Assembly (NCBI GenBank): GCA_900708905.1 | Contig: CAADRB010000024.1 | Location: 1,150,723-1,214,722 of the forward strand | DNA length: 64,000 bases | Source of the DNA: Hymenolepis diminuta | Lineage: Eukaryota; Platyhelminthes; Cestoda; Cyclophyllidea; Hymenolepididae | Direction of reading: 5' to 3' | Part shown: piece after piece, positions 1-12,368 of the stretch | How positions within the stretch are numbered: position 1 is the stretch's first letter | Layout of the letters: every line of letters starts with the position of its first letter | Notes under the pieces: generated by a model | Told to the model about the DNA's origin: nothing | The model's input: only the letters and a program-made list of their open reading frames with translations | Database searches by the model: none | Translations under genes and position numbers: made by a program

Positions 1-3000
1 GTCGCACTGGGAGCATCTCGAAGCCAAGAGAGCCACGGAGATCCTGCGGAAGTGAAGGACCGCTGGTAGGAGAAAAGTTCCATTTGTGAAAGGCTGGTCA
101 GACGATCTTCCCACTGAGTATCTGCAAGTAAAATGCATGCCATGGTATAGAACATTTAAATTCTATTATGTACTGCGTCCTAGAGCTGACCATCAACCCA
201 CCACATACAAGTAGTTGCCATGATACTTATATAAAATTGCTCCAAATCGACCAGCTTATTTTTATCCAATTAAGTTAATAAAGAGAAAATTATTGCAATG
301 TTGGGCAAATTTAGTACCCACACATCGAAATAGCTTATTATTTTATGTATTTGTCATTACTGCATTACCGGATGCTTGTCAATCCTTTCATGACATAAAA
401 TCTATAAGTAATAGCTTTTCATGAACTAGATAAGCTATTGAACTGAGAATAATTAAAAAATTACTTACTTTGGACAATACGAAGAAGTCTTGGCGCAAAA
501 CGTTCCAAATAGGCAGGATTGGAAGCATGACGGAGAACTCCAATAGCAATGGTACAAAGAAAACTTCCAATTTCCACCTTCTCTTCTGATGATCCAAGAC
601 GAGAAAGGACATCGTCACGAGTCCCTTTAGAGAGTGTATAATTTTCTAATTCTTCTGGTTTGATGGTTGAGGGTTCTATCTTGCCTAGGAATGATAAAAT
701 CTGTACGATAAATGCTTAAATAATTAGGAGTGAGCACTGAAATATTTATAAAGGCTTTGTCAGCCTCATCAAGCTGTCTTTGATGTAAGGAAATATTAAT
801 CAAAGTTGACCATTGACCATTCAGTTAAATCAACTGAATATTTTGTATATGAACTCCTCCAAATACCAAGAGATCAGACCATGAAAATTAAATTTTGGAA
901 TGTGAATTATAGCTCTTAAGAGGAAGTGGGCGACTCAATGCATTCAGAATCTGTACAATTTAAAGTTCTTGACTTTTCGGCTTATATATAATGCCCGTCG
1001 GTGGTAATCCAGAGAAATGGATAGCCAGCTGCATTGACTGATTCTCAAGAGTGACTCCTTGATACCTTTTCTCTACCCGAGTCTTTTTAACACATACTGA
1101 TGGCCTTGAGCAATTATTTAAACTTCTCAGTAAACATTAGGGAAAGAAAATCAAGCTGAAAGTGACATTCGTAGATGACTTTATTACTCTCCCCTTACAT
1201 TAAATTTAAAGCTTTAAGTTATTAAGTGCTTGCAATAGATTTAATTCGTTGAATTGAAAGCATACTGTCCTCTTCAAATATGCAAGAAAAGTCATCTTAT
1301 ATCTCCATTTCAACATAACCATAAGCGCAGAGTTTATTTAAAGGATCCTCTTAGATAAAATCAAGGTTGAGCTTCAATGAAAGGACCACACTTTTTAGAC
1401 GAACATGAACCATCTACTTACTCCTGAAGGAATGTGCATATAAAGTCATGACTGCAACAAAGGAAATTTAGCTCAAATTATGGGCATTTATATTCAATTT
1501 AAAGCATTAACGATAACACTTTGTACTCACCCTGATCCCCACTCGTCTCTTCGGTGTTCTGTTGATAAGAATTCAAATTTCCACAACGATGTTCTGCTTC
1601 CAAAAGCATCAGGCAAGGAATGAAGAAGTTTCCCTGGTTTGCAGACAGAATTTCAGCAGCCCAAGGAGCGAAAGCCGGGTCGAGAAACAGCCGTGCCAAG
1701 GAGAAAACAGTGTTGTAAACTTCATCAGAATCACTAGGAGCCGATGAGGATGTGAAGTAACGATGTAGACCTGTTTCACCTCCAATAAGGGACGCCAAAG
1801 ATGATTAGAGGAGAAAAAAAGCAGAGCTAGTGAGGCACTGAGTTTACCTTAATCATTATTAAATCGATAATTCATATTACTATATAGGGGTACAATTCCA
1901 ATTTGACTAATTAATGGAAAATAATATTATCTATCAAGTTTTGATAGCGATGGTGACGGTACAAAATATAATACAAAAAAAATGTCATATTTCTGTACCC
2001 GGATAAGCACACTTGAGTATGAGTATGAATAAAATGGATATGCACAAGCGAGAATAGAGTAGTACCGACCTTACAATCGAACTCTGTAAGCTTTAAAATT
2101 TTCTTGTTAAATACAACATACCAGTAAAGGAGAAACTGGCCATGCAACCACTCTTCTAATTTCTGCGCTACCGGATGTGTACTTTCATATAATTACTCAC
2201 AATTCCAGGCTCTCCAACCAAATGAAGAGAAAATTTCTCCATAAACATAACCTTCAGAACCAAACATTATAATTCCAAGAAGGAAAAGGACGTCAAACTG
2301 GGGAATATGAAATCATAAAGTCCCGCAGAGCTCTTTCTTTGATGTAATATAATTTTTCAATTTCATATCCTTAATACGGTCGGTAAATAACTAGACTTAT
2401 AACAGCGATTCCACCACATTGAATATTTGCATTGAAGGAAATAGGAATTGAGATACTTCAAAGACGACTACCACAGAATTAAAAGAACATCACAGCTGAC
2501 ATATAGCTTTACTGTATTCCCGCTTTTTTCCCATTTCACCTTCCTTAACATGGAAGAATCAAATAACTTCATATTAAAATGTTCGATTTATTGTTCTGGA
2601 AATTTAAGTTCAAATCCAATAAATGCCAATAAGAAATTTTCTTAAATGTATATTTGTTTATCAATCCTGTTCTTCAACTGATTTCGTGGTTTTATAGAAT
2701 TATTTTCTACATTTCATTTCCAAGTCAATAGTTCATTGTCTGAAGTAATAAATCTAGTGATGTTTTTACTTATCAAAGCAACTCTAACAACATAAAGGAG
2801 AAAAATTACCATTTCGATGTTTTCTATGCTTTATTTGAGACGAATAGAATCGACAAATACATTGAAATGGCGTCATTAACCATTTAAATTAATTAGCCGG
2901 TCAATAAGCTCTGAATATCGTGGACATATTCTGAAATTGAAACTTAGAGACATTAAGATAAGGCGCAGTAAAGTATCCCAATTGAGTAAGCGTGGAAATC

Positions 3001-6000
3001 AGATGAGTTTAGAAGAGTTTTTTTCTGCCAAAGGCATGAACAATTCATAAAACAATCTTAACTACTCACCAGCGCGTCTGGTTATGTTGACCAGCCTGTC
3101 AACGCAAGCCAAAGTCTCCAATTTCACAGCCATTTCGATACCCAAAAGATGAAGCTGTCGTTTGCAGGACTGTTGATTCTGATAAGACGACAATGATGAA
3201 GTGGACATTATCAGTGCTCGCAGAATTCGACCAGTGGAAGCTGGTGAGGAGGCGAGAAAGAGAAGACCAGCAGGTGTAGAAAGGAGAGCAGAGAGGATAC
3301 CGTGAGTTGTAGATTCTGAAGTTATTGTGGTGCATTTGGAAGATTGATGCTGCTCCAATAACCAGACTATATGATCCAGAAGATGGCTGGAAAAACAAGA
3401 CAATATAAAACACATTTAATAGAAGAAAAAGAACTTTAGATATCTCCTAAACGACAATTCATTCAGAAGGGTGATAATTTTTATCTGTTAATGCTTTTGC
3501 CCTATCGACGGGATCACTGTCCCTCGGCCACATCGATTAACATGGACTTCCAGTGCCCAATTATCAATTACTTTAAGTCTTATCAAAGATAGGGGTATCT
3601 GAAACTCCACCTATTAACATTTCATCCATAACATTGCAATTAGATTCAATGTAGGTTTCTTCAAAAGACTTGCCCTGAAAAGGAAACAGCAGGTACACTT
3701 TTAACTAAATCTTATCCCTTCCCAAAAAATGTGGACACCAAAATATAGACACTGAATATCTACCGACACCCTAGAAGCATCAAGTCTGTCAATCCACGAA
3801 TTATCTCTAATATTCAATTTTAGGAATAAAATCCATAAATTTAAGACTTTTCCTACTTTTAATTTGGATTATTTATTATGAAGGAAAAGTGGTAGGACTT
3901 ACATTGAGTCCAGAAGTTTATAGAGAACAGGACTTAGATCTGAGGTTTGTTTCATAAATTGCAGTTTTGTAACGCTTTTCAGCGACGGGGACTAAAATGA
4001 GACAAGAAAGGAGGTTTAAAGACAACAGTTCTGTTAGTTTATTTAAAAAAAACATCTTTCTCAAATAAATAACTTGAATTTCAAACTGAATACAATGTAA
4101 TGAGAATCCTTTCTAGTTGTGATCTCCGATTCTATTTTGAATACCTAAACTTACCATAAGCGAATAAAGGAAGGGCTTAACTATAGTGCTCCGTTGGCTC
4201 AGTGGCCAACGTGCATGTCTACTAAATTGGCGGCCAAGCGATCGATGCTCATCAGCGCCCATGGAGTGATATGAAGGGTTAATCATATTGATTAATTCTG
4301 GCCAAAGGAAGGAAGTTGAATGCGATCTTCTTCAGAACACCTTCCTTCCGCCCAATTTAAGTATTGTAAGCACTCTCTTTAAGGAGTTTGAGATTTAGCT
4401 ATACTAAAATGATTTAAATGCTATAAAAACAATCTTCAAGCTCATTAAGCGGATGTATTTTCTGCCATCTTTATTTATGAACATACGCCGACGAGATTCA
4501 AACCTGTGGCTTCTAACCTGACAGATTTTTATCTGTACGTAAAAAACATCTTATTAGAATAGTGTAAAGAGATGTAGCTTACCAAAATTGCCTCAGGATC
4601 GGAGATAGCTCGAGAAATAGTTTTAAGAAAGGTTACAAGAGTTTTCTCTTTCTCAATCTTTTCCACCACAGATATGCCACCATTCGCGGAAGTTTTCAAA
4701 CTATGCAAAACAGGATTTTTAATATTCTTAAATAGTATAACTTTAAAGGGGAAGAGCTAAATGCTCACCTCTTCATAAAGTCATCAAACTGCAGGAGCGT
4801 ATCATAGAAACGAACTTTAGCCGATAGCCTATTGCAAGCCAACGACACTGGAACAGACTAAAATATGAAAAAAGTTTGAAAATCAACAAAATTAAATTCA
4901 GCTATTGCTGCTTAGAGAGGTAATATACCTTATTAGTGCCGATCAGAAATTTCATAATTCTCTGATAAGGAGATGGTGTTTTGTCACCGCCCTTTCTCTC
5001 CCCAACAAGAGCTTGAAAACCTGGAACACCGGTACTCAAACTTCGCTCTAAAGCAACAATAATTTCAAGGCGAAGAGGTGAAGATATTAGGGGTGATTCA
5101 AAAAAGTCTAGAAAAGTGTCGAACACTTGAAATCTAGACGATATGGAGATGATTGAGAAGAGGACACCGGTGAGATCAATACCCACTCGGAGGTGACGTA
5201 AAATATCAACGGAATCGGGCTGACGTAGAGCACTGTCGAGTTGTAGACTGGTGTGAGACCAAGATGTCAGACATGTGCTAGCGGCTATTAACAATTATCA
5301 AAAAAACAAGCATTACAAATGTAAATATAATTAAATTAGGTCAAGGTTAATTCCAATCAAATTATTACATTTAATGGCAGTCTTCCCACCAAGTGATATA
5401 ATTTTGAGTCCTACCGATTTGCATCCATTGATGTTTGCATTATTTAAAGGGTAGAAATTCGATCAAAAGAAAAATATGGCCACATCTACTATTGGCTCAA
5501 AAAACATTAGCAGAGCAAGCGAGACCATTTTGGATGCGACATAAAATAGCTCGTTTTGCATAAATGCTGATACCATTTGCAATCATTTCAACGATAATAC
5601 TCCTGAAACCACGAGCATGAGGTATGACGTCGTGACGAATCGCTTCCACAAAATAGATTCTTGAACGACGGAAAGACAAATGGTTACCATTTGTGACAAG
5701 GCGAAGAACAGCTTATATAGGTGAGTAGAAACTCCAAACGAAATATCGGTCAAATGTTTTTTTTAAGTAAGCATTCAAAAATATTCTCGGTAATTAAGAA
5801 CTTCAGGTAGTTAAACGTACTGAAATTACTTCACTTATATTTATTTTCTATATCTGAAACGTTTTCGTCTTTAATTTTTAGGAACAAATTTAAGATGATA
5901 TATCGGAGTTTAAGTAATATAGCCTCCAGTTTGAGTCACCATTCAACGGTTAGAAGGAAAATTCAAACAGAATAATGAAACATGTGTAAAATACACAAGT

Positions 6001-7553
6001 AGAAATGAAATAATCTTCTTCATACCAAATTGATAGGAAGCACATGCTATAATAAATATGACTTCACCATCTAGGCGATGAAAAAATAAACCTTCACTTA
6101 CATTCAAAGGTGTCAGGTTCGAAAAGGGAGAGATAAGCCAATGCCGAGGGTAATGAAGGAATGATTTCTTCAAGTGCATCTAGCCATCTAAAATAATAGG
6201 ATACGCAAATAAAACACGGAGAAATACAGAAAAATTCAAAGAAAAGAGTTAATAATCACTCAGTTTCTAATTTGCTCCCCGGATGACCATAAGACTCGCA
6301 AAGTTCAAGAAGTCGGTTGGCGTCTTTTTCAGAAGTATTTCGATCTAGAGGTGGCGGTCCTAACATAGACAAGTCTGATGACTCCATGTTTGGGTTCGGC
6401 TCCTCAACTGAATCCGAATTGGATTCATCGGATTGAAGAATCCACTTATAGATCTATTTTAATCAAAGTGTTATCATAAAACTTAATTATAAATTACCTC
6501 AAAAAGAGAGAAAGAAGAATTAGGAAGACGTTTTCGCTTCATAGCTGGAAGTGATTCATCAGACAAATCGAGCAAATCAACAGGATCAAATCTCCATTTT
6601 GTAGGTTTCATTAAAGGATCATCAAGATTAAGTATATTTTCAGGTTTCCTATCCTCCTCCTATGATCATAAATTAAAATATATGATAAAACAAATCGAAA
6701 GACATACCGCTTCATTAACCTCTTTGCCAGGAACTTTAATTTCATTTGAAGATTCCTGTTCATATTCAGATTCTTTAACGTCTTTATTCTCTTTATCAGG
6801 TTGTGGTTCATTAGTAACTGTTGCCAGTGGTTCCTCTTTAACCATGAGAGGCAAAAGAGCGCCTGAACTGCCGGAAGTTTTAGACACACTCGGTATATCT
6901 ATCTGTGGTTTAATTTTTGATGAATCAGGCCAGTTTTGGCTTAGAGAGACTGTTGATACTTGACTGGTGAGAGGAGATTGAATGCTTCCCATTGAAGGAT
7001 AACCAGGTCCACTGGGAACAAAAGGCGGAGGGGGAACAGAAAAATTTGGGACCGCTAATCCAGTCTGTTGAAGAGCTGGAAAAAATGGAAAGCCAAAAAC
7101 TGCAACAGTTATTGTTAAATAATCTCCCCGTAGGAGGAGAATATTCGATGGCACCGGTTGAAGCAAAGGAATGAGATTTATACCTTCGGATTCATCATAC
7201 TCGATTCTAATAATAATAAATTTTACTTTAATACCTACTCAGCTATCTGAAAGAGGGTAGCAGCAGTTGTATTATTATAGCAGTAGAATCGAATTTTAAA
7301 TTTATCTGGGTTTGTGGTTCTAAAATGATAATTAATTAACTGTGATGATTTCTCACCCAATAACTCCCTCATCTGAAAGATTACTTTCAACAACTGAGCC
7401 GAAGGGAATAATGCGAATTTCGGATATTGAAACTATGCTGGAAAACCGGATAAAATTTAAATGATTCTGAAAAGTTAAAATTAAATTATTTCAAACCTTG
7501 CATTGTTCGTTAATGCTAAATGTGTCAAAGAATAATAATAACGGTTCGCCCAT
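1..7553 (-). CDS. VIRMA: Virilizer / VIRMA (KIAA1429), m6A methyltransferase complex scaffold; 3' end cut by window
   Basis: Virilizer is a large nuclear scaffold of the METTL3-METTL14-WTAP mRNA m6A writer. Fifteen exons join in phase on the minus strand: 7497-7553, 7357-7466, 7239-7319, 6708-7206, 6498-6659, 6260-6453, 6102-6187, 4929-5284, 4769-4857, 4583-4700, 3903-3991, 3070-3386, 1531-1779, 469-684 and 1-121 (continuing). This gives about 914 residues; human VIRMA has about 1,800. The start MGEPLLLFFDTFS, the strand VSISEIRIIPFG, and IEYDESEG leading to LLLRGDYLTITVAVFGF follow the Virilizer N-terminal domain in order. A proline/acidic linker (exon 4) comes next. WLDALEEIIPSL (exon 7) and LDSALRQPDSVDILRHLRVG (exon 8) match the following ARM-like helical region. 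Exons 12-15 are more divergent but remain in phase. The start is the first ATG after the acceptor-like CAG at 7569. The exon 13 acceptor could instead be the AG nine bases downstream. Family assignment is strong; some exon edges are inferred. Confidence 0.9.
898..950 (+). repeat. Dispersed repeat copy 1 (CTCTTAAGAG type)
   Basis: AATTATAGCTCTTAAGAGG followed by AAGTGGGCGACTCAATGC. It matches the copy at 46928 closely, base for base with few changes. It lies in VIRMA intron 13. Confidence 0.5.
2899..2965 (+). repeat. Dispersed repeat copy 2 (GAATATCGTGGAC type)
   Basis: Contains GAATATCGTGGACATATTC in VIRMA intron 12. It corresponds to the left part of the fuller copies at 16640 and 20095. 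Confidence 0.35.
4186..4360 (+). repeat. tRNA-like SINE remnant with hairpin tail, in VIRMA intron 10
   Basis: The segment carries TGGCTCAGTGG at 4195-4205, a good match to a tRNA/Pol III A box. About 35 nt further on is a weaker B-box-like GATCGATGCTC (4240-4250). A perfect 9-nt inverted repeat, GGAAGGAAG (4307-4315) and CTTCCTTCC (4341-4349), lies downstream. It does not fold into a full tRNA, so I read it as a decayed tRNA-derived SINE. It lies antisense to the VIRMA transcript. Confidence 0.4.
6708..7206 (-). CDS. VIRMA: VIRMA exon 4: end of N-terminal domain plus low-complexity linker
   Basis: This is the longest VIRMA exon here (499 nt). It starts with IEYDESEG and the strand-rich stretch LLLRGDYLTITVAVFGF, which close the conserved N-terminal Virilizer domain. 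It then turns into a linker rich in proline, serine and acidic residues (for example VPPPPFVPSGPGYPS). Vertebrate VIRMA also has a long charged, proline-rich linker at this position, but the sequences are not alignable by eye. The frame is open throughout and both splice sites are canonical (AG before 7206, GT after 6708). Confidence 0.85.
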
Positions 7554-9582
7554 TATTGTCAAAATGAGCTGGACAGATAATTGAGGCTGGCTTGTAACCT
7601 TTGAAATTACAAGGTCGATTAAGGTTAGCAAATTGTTGAAGATAATTTGAAAGTATGGCTTAGAAACAAAATATGCCTACAAATGTACTAGTGAAACTAT
7701 AGATAAATACGAATTTTGAAATAAAAGAATTTGCTTTTATTCCACAGCTAACTTTATTTATTTTGAGATAAACCAATACTTATATCTTTGTATTATTGCA
7801 AAGATTTTTTAGTTAAATTTGCATTATATAATGATTTTGGAATGAAACAGTCATTGCTTTATTATAAATTTTTTATCAGTTCTATTGTGAGACTACTTTT
7901 TATGAAACAATTGGCAACTTGCGAAATACTCAGTTATCAGCCTATCAAATTTTCTGCACTATGGTGATCTATAAATTTCATCTTTTGATAGCTAAGTGAT
8001 GGATATAATTTGATTCACATGTTCTGTGTCCATTATATCTAATCATGAATCCTATCTCTTTGCAAAACTAGAAACTGAAGCAGGCTCTATATTCAAACAC
8101 TTTATTGTCATTCCTTAGGAACAATACAGATTTGGAATTATCGTCTATCCACCTACCACATGAATTTTTCTAATTGCCCCCATGTATGAATTAATTTACT
8201 AATGCTGTCATTAAAAAACTGGAGAACTGATGAATTTAGAAACAGTAACGTGAACGATTCTAATCTCTTTCATAAATTTTCAGGTTTTATGTCATTACTG
8301 ATGTGATGTAAAACGATAACGTCTAAAAGATGACTCGATCTTTTCGCTTACTCTGTTATTTCATTTTCGAGATTTTTATTTTTTCATCTTCGTTTTGATA
8401 CACGATCTTCGTATAAATATATTTATTTGTAGTAATTTTCCAAGGCCCCATATATAATCAATATCAACCTATTAAGAGTTTGTCAAATAAATTCCTAAGT
8501 GCTTATTTAAATGTCCTTATAATAGTATGGGTTGATTTATGGGAGCATCATATAAATAATCAATAATATGTGACTGAATTAATTCAAAGTATTCTTTCAA
8601 TTCCAATGATTCAATTTTATCTCCTTTTAACTCTGATCAATTTCTTATATGAATTAAACGTAGTTAAAATCCAAATTTTCCAGTTTTAACCATGAAATTT
8701 TTGTCTATTATATACCAGGATCATGCTTTGAGGCAGTTCTATAGTAGAGGCATCAAATTTCTTAGGGACTATCGCACTGTCAAAACACATAATAGATGAG
8801 TGCTTGATAAACGTAATGGAGACAATTCTGTAATGTTATTAAAATTGCCGTGCTCCTTGTCTCTCACACCGGCATTCACATATATTTTCGAATAAAGATC
8901 AAAGCTCAATAATAGAGATTCTTTATTTTTTATCAAAGTGTATCTATGGGTGCATCTAAAGAGCACTGCTTTTTGGATATCTTAAGTGACTAAGTCTAAC
9001 ACCAACTTCTTTACATCTACCCAACTCAATAGGTGCCATCTGAAGATGATGTATATTTCTGATTACGGTTGATGTCTAGAATTAAAAGACAAGTAAAGAA
9101 AAAATTTCTCTTCGATTTTGACGGATAGTAATTCGTCCCATTTATATCATCACATTTTTAATAATTATTTTCTTCATCGAATCTATTTTCAAATTTTAAT
9201 AAGATCAAAAATCGTTAATCGTATTAAAAATTCTAGTAAACTATTATCACTTCAATTTAGTAGAAAAGATTACCAAATTTTTTTTCAATTAGAGGCATAT
9301 CAAGGACTTCCCGCGTGTTACGCTTTACATACTTGGAGACCCTGACGACTCCAGCTTGACGGCATCCTTCTCTCCACCACTTTGATTTTCCCTCTGGACA
9401 ACGTATTTGATAATTCCTATCCCTCTATGGCAATTTTCGTTAGCTCTTGCTCTTTGTACCGAAATTACCCCACTGATCCCTTCCTCAGCAGGATGCTCAC
9501 AACGGCAACGGAAGGAGAATTTGATGTAAATGGGGTGGCTTTTCCCTTCCTTTTCTCTTTCATGACAAGATGATTCCATACG
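7554..9582. other. VIRMA upstream spacer, no gene seen
   Basis: About 2 kb of A/T-rich sequence between the VIRMA start and the gypsy relic. No exon-like reading frame with paired splice sites was found. The VIRMA core promoter should lie near the right of 7553, but no TATA or other element could be assigned. No copy of the gypsy LTR start (TGYGGAGT) was seen, so a 5' LTR for the neighbouring element is not evident. Confidence 0.5.
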
Positions 9583-10250
9583 TGCGGTTCAGACAACTAG
9601 AGAATGGCTTCCAAATATGGGCTATAACCGAGCAAAAAACAATGTGCCAGTATGTGTTTTCTATCCTACTGATGTCGACTCACAAGTCATCGATATCGTA
9701 GATAAGGTAACCCAAGACAACTCCGATGACCCCTTAAAAAGTGCCGTCATTAGTCGTCCCTCAGTCTCACGGAAGAACCGTTTCCAACAACGTCTCTCGA
9801 GAGCTGAACTAGGAGATTGCACTCCCTCAGCTTTTTCGCCACATGCGATCTCTAGCCGGTGAAACCAAACTGGATGATGCAAATCTAAGACAGCTGTGAG
9901 TCAAATGCCCTCTAGTAAACATGGCAGCCATCTTAGCGACAAACATGAACAAATGTAGTCTAGATGAACTGGCTGAAACAACCGATAAAATTGAGGAACT
10001 CTGCGAACTTTCACGTGTTTACACAGTAGATAAGTTAGCGTCCAGCCCTGGGACTCCACAACATTCGGACGTCCTTTACCAACTTTTGGAGAAAATGATA
10101 GTAGACAGCATTCTCATGCCTGGAGGCGAAACGGCAGCTCATCAAAGCATCACAGTCAAATTTGCTACTACCATCGAGCATACGGAGATGACGCAAGTAA
10201 ATACAAGCATAGTTTCAAATACCCCATGTTCGACACTGCTCTCTCAGTGA
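9583..10250 (+). pseudogene. Gypsy gag-like pseudogene
   Basis: Motifs typical of flatworm gypsy gag appear: FRQLENGFQIWAI at the left, then RLSRAELGDCTPSAF, HMRSLAGETKLDDANLRQL, and SLDELAETTDKIEELC. A +/- frameshift lies near 9830 and an in-frame TGA at 9898, where relatives have a tryptophan. Gag packages element RNA in virus-like particles; this copy cannot do so. The region continues into a zinc-knuckle-like stretch with CYYHRAYGD. Confidence 0.75.
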
Positions 10251-10420
10251 AACTCAAACGCCGTTTATTAAGTGCAACGGCTAATCCTGATCATTTCGCC
10301 AGTAGGTTCCTTCAGGTCACCAACAGAAATTCCAAATTTAAATTGTTTGACTACATCCGTTTTAAAGCCCGTGTTATCCGTCGTTCTGAGTGGAGTATTT
10401 TATCAAATCCATCGTTCTAA
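10165..10420 (+). pseudogene. Gypsy zinc-knuckle / protease-region remnant
   Basis: A continuous frame runs from the CYYHRAYGD stretch through KLKRRLLSATANPDHFASRF and LQVTNRNSKFK. In related elements the retropepsin motif (DTGA) follows at this point; here the sequence diverges and the motif is lost. The assignment rests on order within the element and resemblance to flatworm gypsy polyproteins. Confidence 0.5.
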
Positions 10421-11179
10421 TTCCAAAGGCAGCAAACAAAACTAAGACCTCTAAGTATGTCCCAAAATTCTTTACATCAGTTTAGGTATTCGTGTTGAGT
10501 TCCCCTGTGTTTTCCTTATTGTTGATATTTAAAAAACCTATTCTTAATGCCGATTTGTTCTCTAATTTTAACTTACTCGTCAATCTCAAGGATTGCTCTT
10601 TGCATAACAATCTCATCTCTTTCCGTATTGTCTGTGCTACTGATATCCTTGACTCAATCGTCCTACATGTCCTCCTCCCTACCAGTAACACTTCATCTTG
10701 TATCCCAACTGAATTCCCATGTTTTTCATTACCAATCTGAAACTGTAGAACTCAAACACAATGTGTGACACCTTATCACTAATGGACAACCAATGTTCTC
10801 CAAACCACGTCGTCTTCACCCCGCCAATTCATTAACCGAAAATAATTTATGCTAGTCGTTCATCCACAACCACCATTCTTCTCAGGGGATATGTGATTTA
10901 GACTTCATCTTACAATTCGTCAAAAATATCTGATGCATCAATGGTCATAGTAATGGTGTTGTCAAATCAATGTCCAGTATGGAACTAGATCAAATTCCTA
11001 AAGCATCCCTTGAACTTTCAGGAACCAAGAGTCCGATACAGAATTTGAGAAAATCACTTCGAACGCTCACTTCTGATGCCAAAATTCATTGTGACATTTC
11101 TATCAGCAATACTGGATCTTTTGTACCACAATCACACCGCCGGAAGATCTCCGATCACTTTCATGAGTCATCTCATCCA

Positions 11180-11810
11180 AGCTGATTACCACCCGTTCCA
11201 TCTGGAACACAATTCGACAGGATGTTAGTCTATAGGCTAAATATTACTTCAACTGTCAAGTCAGAGGTTTGCAATTCACTTCTGCTCTTTTTCGACAATT
11301 GAGCTATCTCTTCGATTCATCTCACAACTTACCGTCCAGATGTTGGACATTTCCATCGACAGCTGAAATCCGCCAAGTCTTCTAGCTTAGACTGATCTAA
11401 ACGTCCCTCAGTCATTCTACTTGCATATAAAACACCATTAAAGAAGACTTCGGATGATGTTTTTCAGAACCCTTTTGGTACAATTCAGGCTACCTGACGA
11501 AATGATCCTCTTGTCATATGCTGTGCGTTTTAAGCATCACTTTAAATCTTACCATCCTACAATAGACCAGCACAATTCGATAACGTTTTATCAACCTGTC
11601 TTTTCGTTTTTGTCCAAATGGTTGTCGTAAGAGAGTCCCTAAAAACTCATCCCGTTCACCCTATTTCTTCTCCTACTGTGTCTCTACTCACTAATAATGT
11701 ACTTCCTTCCACTACTCCTGCTCAGTCCTCACCTAAAGATACTGTAAACTCGAAAATTTCCCTTCCTGACTGGCTAAATCTGCATAAAAATTAATTATCG
11801 AACGCTTTTT
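11180..11810 (+). pseudogene. Gypsy integrase C-terminal remnant
   Basis: Short collinear matches to gypsy integrase are spread over shifting frames: QFTSALFRQLSYLFD (near 11270), FHRQLKSAK (near 11350) and a CLFVFVQ...VRESLK stretch (near 11600). A Ser/Pro-rich tail ends at a TAA near 11793. Several stops and frameshifts are present and the catalytic DDE core is not recoverable by eye. Confidence 0.65.
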
Positions 11811-11851
11811 CTGTCTTTTAACTACTTACTAACAGTAAAGAGGGGGAGTAA

Positions 11852-12110
11852 TGCGGAGTCCACAGCGCTATTCAATAACATCTGAAAAGTGCAACTCAGC
11901 CCACCAATCGCACATTGACTTTCCTGCTCGCCAGACCAACCATGGATATGCGTCATGATGTTACAACCAATCAGCACTTGATATTTTATGGCTGCCAAAA
12001 ATTACGAAAATAGCCCGTAAACAAATAGTCGCCACTACAGTAAAGTCACTCCTCTCCTATCTTCCTACCTCTTGGGAATAGCCTAACTTAAATATGGAGA
12101 CATAAACACA
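11852..12110 (+). repeat. 3' LTR of the gypsy relic
   Basis: Directly after the purine tract AAGAGGGGGAG (11839-11848, a polypurine-tract candidate) the sequence TGCGGAGTCCAC begins, a TG start as expected for an LTR. The motif CCAATCAGCA lies at 11967-11976, 115 nt from the start. The same start and the same motif at the same spacing recur at 38940, and in shortened form at 54731 on the other strand. The right end (a CA terminus) was not fixed. Confidence 0.6.
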
Positions 12111-12368
12111 AGAGGATCCAACTAGGGGCAAACTGTATCTAACTGAAGCTATTTGGACTTCTCAGAAGATTATCAGGACTATTCAAGGTCAAAATGATTT
12201 TAAACAACATTGAGATAACAGAGCTGAGATAACTAAAACTCGAAGATGCTACTTTAAACATTAATTTTTTATAATCACAGCCTTTGTTGTGGGTAAGTGC
12301 AAACAAAATTAAAAATGTGCTTGGAAAGAATGAGAAAATGGGGGACTTATGGAATCACCCCAGTTCAT

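Larger units (their letters stand above)
9583..12110 (+). mobile_element. Decayed Ty3/gypsy-type LTR retrotransposon (gag, protease, RT and integrase fragments, 3' LTR)
   Basis: Fragments occur in canonical Ty3/gypsy order on the plus strand: gag (9583-10150), a zinc-knuckle-like stretch beginning CYYHRAYGD (about 10165), a protease-region fragment (10226-10420), a short stretch before the RT core (NGQPMFSKPRRL, about 10780), integrase pieces (QFTSALFRQLSYLFD near 11270, FHRQLKSA near 11350, a CLFVFVQ stretch near 11600), a purine tract (11839-11848) and an LTR start (11852). Frameshifts and stops interrupt every part, and most of the RT/RNase H is missing. No 5' LTR was found. It lies between two minus-strand host genes and is certainly non-functional. 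The exact right border is uncertain. Confidence 0.8.

Noticed and set aside
4186..4270. Functional tRNA gene
   Set aside because: A-box match is good, but no acceptor stem or proper B box; called a SINE-like remnant instead.
6682..6963. Plus-strand open frame opposite VIRMA exon 4
   Set aside because: It is the shadow of a well-supported coding exon on the minus strand.
8960..9582. 5' LTR of the gypsy relic
   Set aside because: No TGYGGAGT start or CCAATCAGCA motif was found there.
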